Position numbers and translations under genes: made by a program. A stretch of 64,000 nt of DNA. Origin: Mangrovimonas xylaniphaga. Lineage in GTDB: Bacteria > Bacteroidota > Bacteroidia > Flavobacteriales > Flavobacteriaceae. Numbering within the stretch: position 1 is the first letter of the stretch; every line of letters begins with the position of its first letter. The stretch lies in assembly GCF_001280435.1 (NCBI RefSeq), contig NZ_LBIP01000013.1, forward strand, positions 248,001 to 312,000, in the 5' to 3' direction. The notes beneath the pieces were generated by a model. The model was not told where the DNA came from, searched no databases, and saw only the letters and a list, made by a program, of their open reading frames with translations. Below, piece by piece: positions 1-8,801 of this stretch.

Positions 1-149
1 CAAAGGAGATAGACGCATTTGTAAGCCAAAATCTAATCCCTGAAAAGGAATGGAAGACACTTAGTTTGAAAAACAAACTTTATGTGAAGTACGTACTACT
101 GAGCAAAACGCTAAAAAAAGGATTGGGGATTTATAAATTGAAAAAATAA
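1..149 (+). CDS. C-terminal end of an unidentified gene (partial)
   Basis: An open frame enters from the left edge (codons in phase with position 3) and stops at TAA 147-149, giving about 48 residues that end in a lysine-rich tail (GLGIYKLKK). The stop overlaps the next start as TAATG, so the two genes are probably co-transcribed and translationally coupled. Because the next two genes are a GT4 glycosyltransferase and an ATP-grasp protein, I infer that this is another member of a surface-glycan cluster, possibly a glycosyltransferase. The fragment has no diagnostic motif, so its function is not assigned. Confidence 0.6.
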   Translation, partial: KEIDAFVSQNLIPEKEWKTLSLKNKLYVKYVLLSKTLKKGLGIYKLKK

Positions 150-1255
150 TGAGATTAATACAGTTTACAGCATCGAACGGATGGAGAGGACATGAGCAAA
201 AAATTATTTATCTCTATGAAGCTTTCAAAAAATACGGATATGTAGAAGACCAGTGGATCATGTGCCCAGAAGATTCTGAGGTTTACAGAGTGGCTTCTAG
301 CAAAAACATGCAAATCATCCCCTATAACTACAAAAAGGAATATGATCTTGGCCTAGCCAAAGACATCAAACGTATTTGCGAAAAACATCACGTAGATGTC
401 ATGCTGATCCACAGCAGTAAGGCACACACTTTGGCGGTAATGTCTAAATTATTCTATAGGCTTGACACCTCTTTGGTGCTATGCAGAACCCTTATAAAAC
501 GTGTGGATACCAATGTTCTCAGAAAGTGGAAATACAATTATGATGGGATCGAAAAAATCATCTGCGTGTCGCAACCGGTGGTTGAATCCTTAAAACCGGC
601 TGTAAAAAACCACGACAAGTTTTGTGTTGTGGGCAGTATCACCGATATAGAGAAATTCCCAAAACAAGCGCCTACAGGTATTTTACATGAGGAGTTCAAT
701 ATTCCAAAAGACTTAAAAATTATTGGAAACATTGCTGAATTTACAGGCTTTAAAGACCACTACACTTGGGTTGATACGGTTGAAATTTTAGTGAACCGAA
801 ACAACATCAAAGCAAAATATATCTTAGTAGGAAAAGGAAGCTTAGAAGAAGATATTAGAAATTATGTCTCCCAAAAAGGACTGAGCGAACACATTATTTT
901 TGCCGGTTTTAGAAAGGACATCCCCAACATATTGCCAGAATTCAATTTATTCATGTTTACCTCCAACAACGAACCTACGGGTGGCGTCCTATTGGAATCC
1001 TATGCCTGCAAAGTACCGATTGTTGCCGCCAAGGCCGGGGGCATTCCAGAAGTTATTGTTGATGGCGAAACAGGGTTGTTGGCTGAAGTTGGCAACCCAA
1101 CCGATTTTGCCGATAAAGTAGAACAATTATTGGCGGACGAAGCGCTTCAAAAGAAATTGACCACCAACGGCTATCAGTTTTTGGTTGAAAATTTCACCAA
1201 GGAAATCATTGCCAAAAAGTTTTATGAAGAACTCAAAGCAACTATGAAGTCATAG
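149..1255 (+). CDS. Glycosyltransferase, GT4 family (GT-B fold)
   Basis: A 368-residue protein of usual GT4 length. It probably transfers a sugar from a nucleotide-sugar donor onto a polysaccharide or lipid-linked acceptor at the cytoplasmic face of the inner membrane. The C-terminal half carries the retaining-GT4 EX7E motif (Glu275 and Glu283, in the stretch EPTGGVLLESYA), followed by PIVAAKAGGIPEVI and DGETGLL, the nucleotide-sugar binding region. The N-terminal half (about 1-170) fits the acceptor-binding Rossmann domain. The ATG overlaps the stop of the upstream gene (TAATG). Its 3' end overlaps the convergent ATP-grasp gene by 14 nt. Donor and acceptor cannot be read from the sequence. 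Confidence 0.9.
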   Translation: MRLIQFTASNGWRGHEQKIIYLYEAFKKYGYVEDQWIMCPEDSEVYRVASSKNMQIIPYNYKKEYDLGLAKDIKRICEKHHVDVMLIHSSKAHTLAVMSKLFYRLDTSLVLCRTLIKRVDTNVLRKWKYNYDGIEKIICVSQPVVESLKPAVKNHDKFCVVGSITDIEKFPKQAPTGILHEEFNIPKDLKIIGNIAEFTGFKDHYTWVDTVEILVNRNNIKAKYILVGKGSLEEDIRNYVSQKGLSEHIIFAGFRKDIPNILPEFNLFMFTSNNEPTGGVLLESYACKVPIVAAKAGGIPEVIVDGETGLLAEVGNPTDFADKVEQLLADEALQKKLTTNGYQFLVENFTKEIIAKKFYEELKATMKS

Positions 1256-2132
1256 AATCTTCTGGAAGCTTTATTTTTTCGCCCAACTTATGGTTCAAGT
1301 GTTCAACGGTTAATCTTTTATATCCGCCCCAAGGGAAAAAAGTCAACTCCCCAAAATAGATTTTGTTCTTTACCGAGTATAAGTCCACTCTAATAAACAC
1401 AAATTCTTCCGATAGTTTTTCGGCCACCTCAATCATTTCCTCCAGATTGTCTGGACGTTTGACCTCTTTGGACAAATAGTTAGACGTATTGGTATCTGGA
1501 CTTATTTTCTTCCAATTCAAATCGTAGTAACAGTTACGGTACTTGCCATCCACAAAGGTTTTCACCCAAATGCATTCTACCTTTCCGTGAATACAGAAAA
1601 ACTTATAATCGATAATATTGTCACTGTCCAATTGGTCTAAATAGTGCTCTGCTACAATTCTAGGTTGCACATCTTTATAAACACGCTCAAAATACTTGTG
1701 GTAATAATTTTTGCTCAAAAAGCCCTGCAATTCCACTTTGGTCTTGTCCCAATCTACTTGTGATTTGTCCTTGACAATAATATTATACCCCGAACCGTGG
1801 GTGCCCTTCAAGACAAACTTCTCCGGCATGTCCTGTAAATCCTTGGTTTCCGGATTGTCATACACATCCACCAAATCTATCAAGTATTCCTTTCCAACTT
1901 TTTCCTCTACATACTTTCTAACCTCATATTTATCCACAAAATTCCCATAAGATTCGTCATAGAGGTTGAACTTTAACCACTGAAGTTTCTCAACAAATTC
2001 CTTAGGATTATGCAGGTCAAGCTCCTTATTGTTTTTCAACTTATAGGAGGCTTTTGCAAAGCCAACTTCATTTCCTGTTGACTTGTGATAATTAGTTAGT
2101 AGGCGATAGTATTTTTTTCTAAAAAAGTTCAT
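1242..2132 (-). CDS. TupA-like ATP-grasp family protein
   Basis: A 296-residue protein resembling the TupA-like ATP-grasp family, first named for teichuronopeptide synthesis and common in polysaccharide loci. The nucleotide-binding glycine loop is KGTHGSGYN at about 109-117. A later segment (about residues 170-185, DNIIDYKFFCIHGK) and VFIRVDLYSV match the metal/ATP-binding core of the family. It probably joins an amino acid or other acid to a glycan or sugar precursor, but the substrate is unknown. The gene is convergent with the GT4 gene, with a 14-nt tail overlap, and divergent from the threonylcarbamoyl-AMP synthase gene. A perfect TAnnTTTG box lies 21 bp upstream of its ATG. Confidence 0.85.
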   Translation of the reverse strand: MNFFRKKYYRLLTNYHKSTGNEVGFAKASYKLKNNKELDLHNPKEFVEKLQWLKFNLYDESYGNFVDKYEVRKYVEEKVGKEYLIDLVDVYDNPETKDLQDMPEKFVLKGTHGSGYNIIVKDKSQVDWDKTKVELQGFLSKNYYHKYFERVYKDVQPRIVAEHYLDQLDSDNIIDYKFFCIHGKVECIWVKTFVDGKYRNCYYDLNWKKISPDTNTSNYLSKEVKRPDNLEEMIEVAEKLSEEFVFIRVDLYSVKNKIYFGELTFFPWGGYKRLTVEHLNHKLGEKIKLPEDSMTS

Positions 2133-2152
2133 GTTTGAAATTTTAGGGCGGA

Positions 2153-2160
2153 CAAAAATA
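2153..2160 (-). promoter_or_regulatory. Bacteroidota -7 box for the ATP-grasp gene
   Basis: On the minus strand this reads TATTTTTG, a perfect match to the Bacteroidota -7 consensus TAnnTTTG, about 20 nt upstream of the ATG at 2132. No clear -33 TTG is present. It stands 16 bp from the oppositely directed -7 box at 2177-2184, so the two promoters are back to back. Confidence 0.55.
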
Positions 2161-2176
2161 GTAATTCAAATAGGAT

Positions 2177-2184
2177 TATCTTTG
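2177..2184 (+). promoter_or_regulatory. Bacteroidota -7 box for the threonylcarbamoyl-AMP synthase gene
   Basis: TATCTTTG matches TAnnTTTG exactly and lies 17 nt upstream of the ATG at 2202, leaving a leader of roughly 10-13 nt. It is divergent from the -7 box at 2153-2160. Confidence 0.6.
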
Positions 2185-2201
2185 CTTTTTAAGTTCTTAT
2201 T

Positions 2202-2771
2202 ATGAATAGTATAACAAAAGAAGCCATTGAAGCTTCCAAAATTCTTCAACAAGGCGGAACCATCCTCTACCCAACCGATACGGTTTGGGGCATTGGTTGT
2301 GACGCCTCCAACCCTGAGGCCGTCCAAAAAGTGTATGAGCTAAAACAACGCAGCGATTCCAAAGCCTTAATTTGCTTGGTCGCCGATGAGCGCATGCTCA
2401 AAAAATACGTCAAAGACATCCCTGCTGCGGCCTCTGACTTCTTTGACATTCCAGGGCAACCCATCACCATAATTTATGACGGACCACAAAATTTGGCACC
2501 TAATCTCGTGGGCAGCGACGACACCATTGCCATTAGGATTCCAGACAACGACTTCTGTTTTCAGTTACTGAGAAAGTTCAACGGTGCCATTGTATCCACC
2601 TCAGCCAATATCAGTGGGCAACCTACCCCAACTTCCTTCGAAGAAATCTCTGAAGAGATTTTAAAAGGTGTGGACTATGTTGTAAATTTGCCCAGCGAAA
2701 AATCAAAAACAAAACCGTCCTCCATTATTAAACTTGGTAAGGATGGTGAAGTTAAAATTATAAGGAAGTAA
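2202..2771 (+). CDS. tsaC: L-threonylcarbamoyladenylate synthase (TsaC/Sua5/YrdC family)
   Basis: A 189-residue single-domain YrdC protein. The family makes threonylcarbamoyl-AMP from threonine, bicarbonate and ATP, the first step of t6A37 formation on ANN-decoding tRNAs in the cytoplasm. Visible signatures are YPTDTVWGIGCDA (residues 23-35), KQRSDSKAL (48-56) and VSTSANISGQPTP near residue 130-145. The length fits the short TsaC type, without the C-terminal Sua5 domain. It is followed after about 70 bp by another tRNA-maturation gene, the CCA-type nucleotidyltransferase, a sensible functional pairing. It has its own -7 box. Confidence 0.92.
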   Translation: MNSITKEAIEASKILQQGGTILYPTDTVWGIGCDASNPEAVQKVYELKQRSDSKALICLVADERMLKKYVKDIPAAASDFFDIPGQPITIIYDGPQNLAPNLVGSDDTIAIRIPDNDFCFQLLRKFNGAIVSTSANISGQPTPTSFEEISEEILKGVDYVVNLPSEKSKTKPSSIIKLGKDGEVKIIRK

Positions 2772-2844
2772 TCTCCTAAATTTCAACCTATCAATTTCAA
2801 AATAAAACCTAGAAATTGAGGTTTTGAAAACTGGCATTTCATTG

Positions 2845-4290
2845 ATGAATTACAAAGAAGCACTCAAGCACCCTCTGTTCAAAATTGTATCTCAAGCGGC
2901 ACAAGAATTAAAAATTGACGCCTATGTTATTGGTGGCTTTGTAAGAGACTATATACTACAAAGAGACTCTAAAAAAGACATCGACATCGTAGCCGTTGGC
3001 AGCGGTATTGCATTGGCCAAACAAGTGTCCCAATTATTGCCCAACAAACCAAAGGTACAGGTGTTTAAAACCTACGGCACGGCCATGTTGCGTTATGAGG
3101 ATATTGAAGTTGAATTTGTTGGTGCCCGAAAAGAAAGCTACCGAGAGCACAGCCGCAACCCCATTGTGGAAGATGGTACTTTGGAAGATGATCAAAACCG
3201 AAGAGATTTCACCATTAATGCCTTGGCTCTAAATTTGTCTGAAGATGGTTTTGGAGATTTGTTAGACCCTTTTAATGGTCTGAAGGACATGGAAGCCAAA
3301 ATTATCCGCACACCTTTAGACCCAGACATCACCTATAGCGACGATCCGTTACGTATGATGCGCGCCATTAGGTTTGCATCGCAATTAGGCTTCATAATTG
3401 AAAAAGAGTCTTTGGAGGCCATTAGCCGAAACAATGAACGGATTAACATCATTACCAAAGAGCGCATTGTAACAGAACTGAATAAAATTCTAGAAAGCGA
3501 AAAACCTTCCATTGGATTTCTTCTTTTGGAAAAAACAGGGTTGCTTCACTATATCCTTCCAGAACTCACGGCCCTAAAGGGCATTGATGAAGTGGAAGGC
3601 CAAAGACACAAGGACAACTTTTACCACACCTTGGAAGTGGTCGACAACATTTCCTTAAACACAGATAATGTTTGGCTGCGTTGGGCGGCCTTGTTGCACG
3701 ATATAGGAAAAGCGCCTACCAAACGTTTTAGCAAAAAGGTAGGTTGGACCTTCCATGGGCACGAATTTGAAGGCTCCAAAATGGTGTTCCATTTGTTCAA
3801 AAGGCTCAAAATGCCAATGAATGATAAAATGAAATTTGTTCAAAAGATGGTGTTTATGAGCTCTCGCCCTATCATTTTGGCCAGCGATATGGTCACCGAT
3901 TCCGCGGTAAGACGCTTGGTGTTTGATGCAGGCGATTATGTGGAAGATTTGATGACGCTTTGTGAAGCCGACATCACCACCAAAAATCCAAAACGCTTTA
4001 AAAAATACCATAACAACTTTAAGATTGTAAGGCAAAAAATTGTGGAAGTTGAAGAACGCGACCATGTTAGGAACTTCCAACCACCCGTTTCGGGAGAAGA
4101 AATCATGGCAACCTTCAACCTAAAACCTTCTAAAGAAATTGGTATCATAAAGGAAACTATCAAGGAAGCTATTTTGGAAGGCGACATTCCAAATGAGCAC
4201 GAAGCAGCTTACCAATTGATGCTAAAAGAAGGGGAACGCTTGGGGCTTAAAGCAGTTGTTAGCAAAGACCAAATTTCGAAAAAACAGTAA
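2845..4290 (+). CDS. cca: CCA-adding-type tRNA nucleotidyltransferase with HD domain
   Basis: The protein has 481 residues from the ATG at 2845. An upstream in-frame TTG at 2824 is possible, but [10 protein letters not shown] is the more family-like start. It has an N-terminal class II polymerase-beta-type domain with GGFVRDY (30-36) and the metal-binding DIDIV (Asp45/Asp47), then [10 protein letters not shown], the RNA/neck helices, and an HD domain with LLHDIGK near residue 285. The family adds or repairs the 3' CCA of tRNA; the poly(A) polymerase branch looks similar and cannot be excluded by eye. It is followed 11 bp later by ctaA, so the two may share a transcript. Confidence 0.88.
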   Translation: MNYKEALKHPLFKIVSQAAQELKIDAYVIGGFVRDYILQRDSKKDIDIVAVGSGIALAKQVSQLLPNKPKVQVFKTYGTAMLRYEDIEVEFVGARKESYREHSRNPIVEDGTLEDDQNRRDFTINALALNLSEDGFGDLLDPFNGLKDMEAKIIRTPLDPDITYSDDPLRMMRAIRFASQLGFIIEKESLEAISRNNERINIITKERIVTELNKILESEKPSIGFLLLEKTGLLHYILPELTALKGIDEVEGQRHKDNFYHTLEVVDNISLNTDNVWLRWAALLHDIGKAPTKRFSKKVGWTFHGHEFEGSKMVFHLFKRLKMPMNDKMKFVQKMVFMSSRPIILASDMVTDSAVRRLVFDAGDYVEDLMTLCEADITTKNPKRFKKYHNNFKIVRQKIVEVEERDHVRNFQPPVSGEEIMATFNLKPSKEIGIIKETIKEAILEGDIPNEHEAAYQLMLKEGERLGLKAVVSKDQISKKQ

Positions 4291-4301
4291 ACACTCATAC
4301 C

Positions 4302-5324
4302 GTGGCAAACGCAACTAAAGACAACAGAAAGGTCATCTATTGGTTACTCACAGGATGCTTTCTAATTTTCATCATGGTAATTGTTGGAGGTATCACCCGA
4401 CTTACAGACTCCGGACTTTCAATTTCAAACTATAAATTAATTACCGGAACTATTCCTCCCATTGGCGAAGCAGAATGGCAGGAAGCTTTTGAGCTCTACC
4501 AACAGCATCCTGAATTTAAACATTACAATTCGCATTTCACTTTAGACGATTTTAAAAGTATTTACTTCTGGGAATGGCTGCACCGCCTGATCGGTAGAGT
4601 GATCGGTTTGGTATTTTTCATCCCGTTTGTGTATTTTTTAGTGACCAAACAACTCACCAAATCCACGATAAAAAAGAGTATTGTCCTAATGGGACTAGGC
4701 GCTTTTCAAGGATTTTTGGGCTGGTACATGGTAAAAAGCGGATTGGTAGATATGCCGGATGTTAGCCATTTTAGATTGGCCGCTCACCTTACAACCGCAT
4801 TTTTAACTTTTGCAGCCACACTATGGGTGGCACTGGATTTAATTTACCCAGAACGCAAACCTGCCAACATTAAATTTAGAAATATCACTATTGTCGCATA
4901 CATCGCTTTAATAGTTCAAATAATTTACGGAGCCTTTGTTGCTGGACTAAAAGCTGGTTTAGTACATAATCACTGGCCTTTAATGAATGAAGGCAAATTT
5001 ATCCACCAGTCGGCTTATATCGTAGAACCCTTTTATAAAAACTGGATAGAAAACCCTAGCGGCATACAATTTATACACCGAACATTTGCCTATATCGTGG
5101 TTGTTTTAATTGTGATACTTTGGAACAAAGCCAGAAAAACTGCTCTAACAGTACAACAAAAACAAGGAGTTAATTTACTTGTAGTATTGGTTGGAGTGCA
5201 GTTTTTACTTGGAGTTTTAACCTTACTATTTTATGTCCCAATCTGGTTAGGAGTAGCCCACCAAGTAGGTGCTTTTTTCCTATTAAGCACCATGACTTTT
5301 ACACTTCACAGATTCACCAAATAA
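4302..5324 (+). CDS. ctaA: Heme A synthase (COX15/CtaA family)
   Basis: A 340-residue integral membrane protein that oxidises the C8 methyl of heme O to give heme A for aa3-type cytochrome oxidases. Two homologous four-helix halves are visible, each with paired conserved histidines: HRLIGR and HLTTAFL in the first half, IHRTFAYI and AHQVGAF in the second. The N-terminal GGITRLTDSGLSI motif is characteristic. The only plausible start is GTG at 4302, 11 bp after the preceding stop; the next in-frame ATG would cut into the first membrane helix. The extended loop between helices 1 and 2 (WQEAFELYQQHPEF) is typical of COX15-type proteins. Confidence 0.93.
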   Translation: MANATKDNRKVIYWLLTGCFLIFIMVIVGGITRLTDSGLSISNYKLITGTIPPIGEAEWQEAFELYQQHPEFKHYNSHFTLDDFKSIYFWEWLHRLIGRVIGLVFFIPFVYFLVTKQLTKSTIKKSIVLMGLGAFQGFLGWYMVKSGLVDMPDVSHFRLAAHLTTAFLTFAATLWVALDLIYPERKPANIKFRNITIVAYIALIVQIIYGAFVAGLKAGLVHNHWPLMNEGKFIHQSAYIVEPFYKNWIENPSGIQFIHRTFAYIVVVLIVILWNKARKTALTVQQKQGVNLLVVLVGVQFLLGVLTLLFYVPIWLGVAHQVGAFFLLSTMTFTLHRFTK

Positions 5325-5336
5325 CCGAAAATAGAT

Positions 5337-5344
5337 TACATTTG
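5337..5344 (+). promoter_or_regulatory. -7 box placed 4 nt from the next start codon
   Basis: TACATTTG is a perfect TAnnTTTG box in the 24-bp gap after ctaA. Its last base is only 4 nt before the ATG at 5349, which implies a transcript starting at or next to the initiation codon. A -33 TTG is not obvious at the usual 19-nt distance. Confidence 0.55.
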
Positions 5345-5348
5345 TAAC

Positions 5349-5867
5349 ATGATTTACAGATTTAGAATAATACTAGACAACGATACAGAAGATGATGTAT
5401 TTCGCGATTTGGAGATTCGCGAAACAGATACTTTAGAAGACCTTCACAATACCATTACCCAATCTTTTGGGTTTGATGGAAACGAAATGGCTTCCTTTTA
5501 TTTAAGTGATGATACTTGGGAACAAGGAGAAGAAATTTCATTGTTCGATATGAGTGATGGGATGAACTCCGTTCGCTTGATGAACGAAACCAGTATCAAC
5601 GATATTGCCAATGAAAAACAAACGAAATTGATCTACGTGTATGACTTTTTGAGCATGTGGACCTTTTTTGTGGAATTGGCCGAGATTGTTGAAGAAGCCG
5701 AAGGCATGGATTATCCTAATTTAATGTTCGTTCATGGACAAATCCCTGACCAAGCTCCTGAAAAAGCCTTTGAAGCCGATGACATGATGGACGACTTCAA
5801 TGAATTTGATGATGATCTGGATCTAGACGACTATGACAGTCTGGACTTCGACGAAAACTGGAACTAA
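5349..5867 (+). CDS. pRiA4b ORF-3-like protein
   Basis: A 172-residue acidic soluble protein. The start MIYRFRIILDNDTEDDVFRDLEI, the TLEDLHNTITQSFGFD segment and the later DEVTFVYDFLSMW-like YVYDFLSMWTFFVEL match the plasmid pRiA4b ORF-3 family (also called IS1096 passenger-like), whose biochemical role is unknown. The C-terminal third is very acidic (DDMMDDFNEFDDDLDLDDYD). There is no signal peptide or membrane helix. It sits right after ctaA but has its own promoter box; transcription may be leaderless. The gene is convergent with the unknown 353-aa gene, with only 6 bp between stops. Confidence 0.8.
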   Translation: MIYRFRIILDNDTEDDVFRDLEIRETDTLEDLHNTITQSFGFDGNEMASFYLSDDTWEQGEEISLFDMSDGMNSVRLMNETSINDIANEKQTKLIYVYDFLSMWTFFVELAEIVEEAEGMDYPNLMFVHGQIPDQAPEKAFEADDMMDDFNEFDDDLDLDDYDSLDFDENWN

Positions 5868-5873
5868 AAAACG

Positions 5874-6935
5874 CTAAAAGAAATTTTTCATATTCATGCC
5901 TTGGTAATTTCGCCTCACGAAATCCAAGGCATTTTTCATGATAGCCCCCATCGTTTCACTACGTCTAAATTCCACATCTAAGGTATATTTATAAATAGCT
6001 TCCCCCAATTGCTGGACGTGCGCAGGAATGGATATGGTGTCTGCCTCCATGCACTCCAAGAGCTCCGAAATCCTATCATGATAACTAATCATACGTCGAG
6101 CCACAATTGAGCGTTCTTCAACTTTGTACTGTTCTATAGATTCGTTTTGGATTTTCTCCCGTACCAATTCCACCATTTTAAAATTCTCCTTAAAAAACTG
6201 TGGTCTGTAAACATTAAATTTCCCTTCGTAACACTGTTGGTCAAAATCTATCGCCCGAATTCTGTACACTACATGGTCAAAATCGTGGGTGGGCACAATA
6301 ACATAATTGTAGGAACGCATATCTCCCAATAATCTAATCATACAGCGCTCATTGAACTTAACAAACTCTTTGGCTATCTGTGATTTTTCGGAATGGGAAC
6401 ACTCGGGCAACATATTTTTGATGAATTCGTCCCCAGGAATCCCCGCAATATGCTCTTCAATGAGAGTATTCTTGTACACCAAAAAATTCAGACTGTACGG
6501 CGATAGCATATGCTCAAACTCCAAACCGTACACTCTGGAAGCATCGGCCTTTTTCACATAGAAATGAGTGTAATTATCATTAAGTACATTTCTAACCTTC
6601 ACCCTAAATGGCTTGGAATTCCCGAACGTACAATAATCAATAGCATCTATGTTAAGGTACTTGAAGATGTTTTCATTTCCATCGGAAATAAGAATGGAAT
6701 ACACCCGCTTTAGGCTTAAATCAATTTCTTCACGCTCATAATCGTTGTAGTAAACACGTACCCAAAGAGTGTCTTCGCCATGGGCATCATACACCACTAT
6801 TGAACCTTGAAACCGAAGCAAATCCTCATAAAAAATAGGCAAACGTATATTGCGGTTATACTCTTGCAAATAATTGTGTAACTTACTGCCTATTGGGAAG
6901 GAAGGCTTTTTTTTGGATATTTTTAAATCGTCCAT
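5874..6935 (-). CDS. Conserved-looking hypothetical protein, 353 aa, possibly kinase-like
   Basis: I do not recognise this protein with certainty. It is cytosolic by appearance (no signal peptide or helices). An N-terminal part (1-150) is rich in beta-strand patterns (GSIVVYDAHGEDTLWVRVYYND). A middle part has MIRLLGDMRSYNYVIVPTHDFDHVVYRIRAIDFDQQCYEGK, in which IRAIDFDQQ resembles the metal-binding DFD of HipA- or APH-like kinase folds. A helical C-terminus follows. No clear P-loop or catalytic HxD can be seen, so the kinase idea is weak. It is convergent with the pRiA4b-like gene. A near-match -7 box (TACTTTTA on the minus strand) lies about 12 nt upstream. Confidence 0.75.
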   Translation of the reverse strand: MDDLKISKKKPSFPIGSKLHNYLQEYNRNIRLPIFYEDLLRFQGSIVVYDAHGEDTLWVRVYYNDYEREEIDLSLKRVYSILISDGNENIFKYLNIDAIDYCTFGNSKPFRVKVRNVLNDNYTHFYVKKADASRVYGLEFEHMLSPYSLNFLVYKNTLIEEHIAGIPGDEFIKNMLPECSHSEKSQIAKEFVKFNERCMIRLLGDMRSYNYVIVPTHDFDHVVYRIRAIDFDQQCYEGKFNVYRPQFFKENFKMVELVREKIQNESIEQYKVEERSIVARRMISYHDRISELLECMEADTISIPAHVQQLGEAIYKYTLDVEFRRSETMGAIMKNALDFVRRNYQGMNMKNFF

Positions 6936-7031
6936 AATGATAAAAGTAGTCTAATTTAAGGCTTTTATAAATACATTGTAACAAAAGCCAACAATGCTCG
7001 TCATATTTTTAACCATTCAATTTCAAAAACT

Positions 7032-7928
7032 TTGGAACCAATCCTTACGATCACCAATCTCACGAAAAAATTTGGCTATTTAACAGCTGTACAAGATTTA
7101 AGTTTTACTATCAATAAAGGAAATGTTTATGGCATTTTGGGCCCAAACGGAAGTGGAAAATCTACCACTTTGGGCATTGTTTTAAACGTAGTCAACAAAA
7201 CCTCGGGAAACTTTCATTGGTTTGACGGCAATATTAGTACACACAATGCCCTCAAAAAAGTGGGCGCCATCATTGAACGTCCAAATTTCTACCCTTATAT
7301 GACTGCTTACCAAAATTTGAAATTGGTCTGTAAAATAAAAGAGGTCCCTTTTGAAAAAATTGAGGAAAAACTGGAAATTGTAGGCTTGTTGGATAGAAAG
7401 GATCACAAGTTTCGCACCTATTCCTTAGGAATGAAACAGCGTTTGGCCATTGCCTCTGCCTTGTTGAACGATCCTGAAATTCTCATCTTGGACGAGCCAA
7501 CCAATGGTCTCGATCCACAGGGAATCCATCAAATTAGGGAAATCATCAAAAGTATTGCCGCTAATGGCACTACCATCTTATTGGCCTCCCACCTATTGGA
7601 TGAAGTTGAAAAAGTATGTTCCCATGTAGTTGTGCTTAGAAAAGGTGTCAAGCTATATTCCGGCCGTGTGGATGAGATGATCAATAGTTATGGTTTCTTT
7701 CAACTAAAAGCCACAGAGCAATCACAGCTATTGAACATTTTGGAAACCAATCCGACCTTCGGAAAAATTACCACCGAAAATGATCTAATCACGGCTTTTT
7801 TAAACGAGCCTATGGATGCCTCCACTCTCAATAAACTCATGTTTGAAAAAGGCATCACCCTATCGCATTTGGTAAAACGTAAGGAAAGCCTAGAAGAACA
7901 GTTCCTACAACTTACCGACAACAAATAA
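7032..7928 (+). CDS. ABC transporter ATP-binding protein
   Basis: A 298-residue nucleotide-binding subunit. Walker A is GPNGSGKST (37-45), the signature is YSLGMKQRLAIA, Walker B is ILILDEPTNGLDP, and the H-loop is ASHLLDEVEK. The C-terminal 80 residues are the usual extension of ABC-2 exporters. It starts at TTG 7032; the nearest upstream ATG (6994) is out of frame and the sequence MEPILTITNLTKKFG begins where family members begin. The permease gene follows 22 bp later, so together they form an exporter of unknown substrate (drug, lipid or peptide are possible). Confidence 0.9.
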   Translation: MEPILTITNLTKKFGYLTAVQDLSFTINKGNVYGILGPNGSGKSTTLGIVLNVVNKTSGNFHWFDGNISTHNALKKVGAIIERPNFYPYMTAYQNLKLVCKIKEVPFEKIEEKLEIVGLLDRKDHKFRTYSLGMKQRLAIASALLNDPEILILDEPTNGLDPQGIHQIREIIKSIAANGTTILLASHLLDEVEKVCSHVVVLRKGVKLYSGRVDEMINSYGFFQLKATEQSQLLNILETNPTFGKITTENDLITAFLNEPMDASTLNKLMFEKGITLSHLVKRKESLEEQFLQLTDNK

Positions 7929-7950
7929 ATCAGCAACCAATACCCTCCCT

Positions 7951-8775
7951 ATGTTACGTCTTTTAAATCTGGAACTACAAAAATTATTGTTGAACAACGT
8001 AAGTAAAGTTCTGATATTTATTTCCTTTATTTTACCCTTTACCGTATTGATTTTGTCATCGATTAAAATCAATTTTTTCAACTTGTTCACTTTGGAATTG
8101 GGAGAATTAGGTGTCTTCAACTTCCCTATCATATGGCATATCACTACTTTTTTTGCCTCACAGTTCAAGTTTTTCTTTGCCATAGTAGTGGTGAGTATGA
8201 TTGGGAATGAATACAGCAACAAAACGCTCAAACAAAACCTGATTGACGGATTGAGCAAAAAGGAGTTCATTCTATCCAAGTTTTATACCATTGTATTTTT
8301 CTCTTTGCTTGCAACTATTTTAATTGGGGTTGCAGCCTTTTGTATAGGAATGTATTACTCCAGTTACAAAGAAGCTTCCATAATTTTTAGAGAAACGAAC
8401 TTTTTATTGGCCTACTTTGTAAAATTGGTTGGCTTCTTTAGTTTATGTCTCTTATTTGGAATGCTTGTAAAACGATCCGCTTTCGCCCTGGCTTTTCTAT
8501 TCGTTCTATATATTCTAGAATGGATTGTGTTTGGTTTATTAGTATGGCAAACCAATATGGAACTAGCCGAAAAGATTCAAAATTTCTTTCCCTTAAAGTC
8601 CATGTACAAACTCATCGACCAGCCTTTTCAGCGCATCATGATGACCAAATTTCCAGAAAAAATGGATTTGGCCTATGACTATGCCGTTCACTGGTATGAA
8701 ATTGTTATTGTTTTAGTGTGGACAGCCATTTTTGTCATTTTATCCTACAAATTATTAAAAAATCGAGATTTATAA
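7951..8775 (+). CDS. ABC transporter permease (ABC-2 type)
   Basis: A 274-residue membrane protein with about six hydrophobic segments (for example VSKVLIFISFILPFTVLIL near 17-35, and VWTAIFVILSYKLL at the end). The cytoplasmic-type motif GNEYSNKTLKQNLIDGLSKKEF is characteristic of ABC-2 permeases that pair with the ATPase just upstream. The intergenic gap is 22 bp, consistent with an operon. Substrate is not predictable. Confidence 0.87.
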   Translation: MLRLLNLELQKLLLNNVSKVLIFISFILPFTVLILSSIKINFFNLFTLELGELGVFNFPIIWHITTFFASQFKFFFAIVVVSMIGNEYSNKTLKQNLIDGLSKKEFILSKFYTIVFFSLLATILIGVAAFCIGMYYSSYKEASIIFRETNFLLAYFVKLVGFFSLCLLFGMLVKRSAFALAFLFVLYILEWIVFGLLVWQTNMELAEKIQNFFPLKSMYKLIDQPFQRIMMTKFPEKMDLAYDYAVHWYEIVIVLVWTAIFVILSYKLLKNRDL

Positions 8776-8783
8776 TATATTTG
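8776..8783 (+). promoter_or_regulatory. -7 box of the first T9SS cargo gene
   Basis: TATATTTG matches TAnnTTTG exactly, in the 26-bp gap between the ABC permease and the 1133-aa T9SS protein. It suggests that the adhesin gene has its own promoter and is not only read through from the ABC operon. Confidence 0.5.
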
Positions 8784-8798
8784 ATAGCCAGTGCTATC
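8783..8798 (+). promoter_or_regulatory. 6-bp inverted repeat at the expected transcription start
   Basis: GATAGC-cagt-GCTATC is a perfect hexamer inverted repeat beginning at the last base of the -7 box and ending 3 nt before the ATG at 8802. It could be a repressor operator overlapping the start site, or a hairpin covering the ribosome-binding region. Chance occurrence is possible because the arms are short. Confidence 0.35.
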
Positions 8799-8801
8799 TA
8801 A

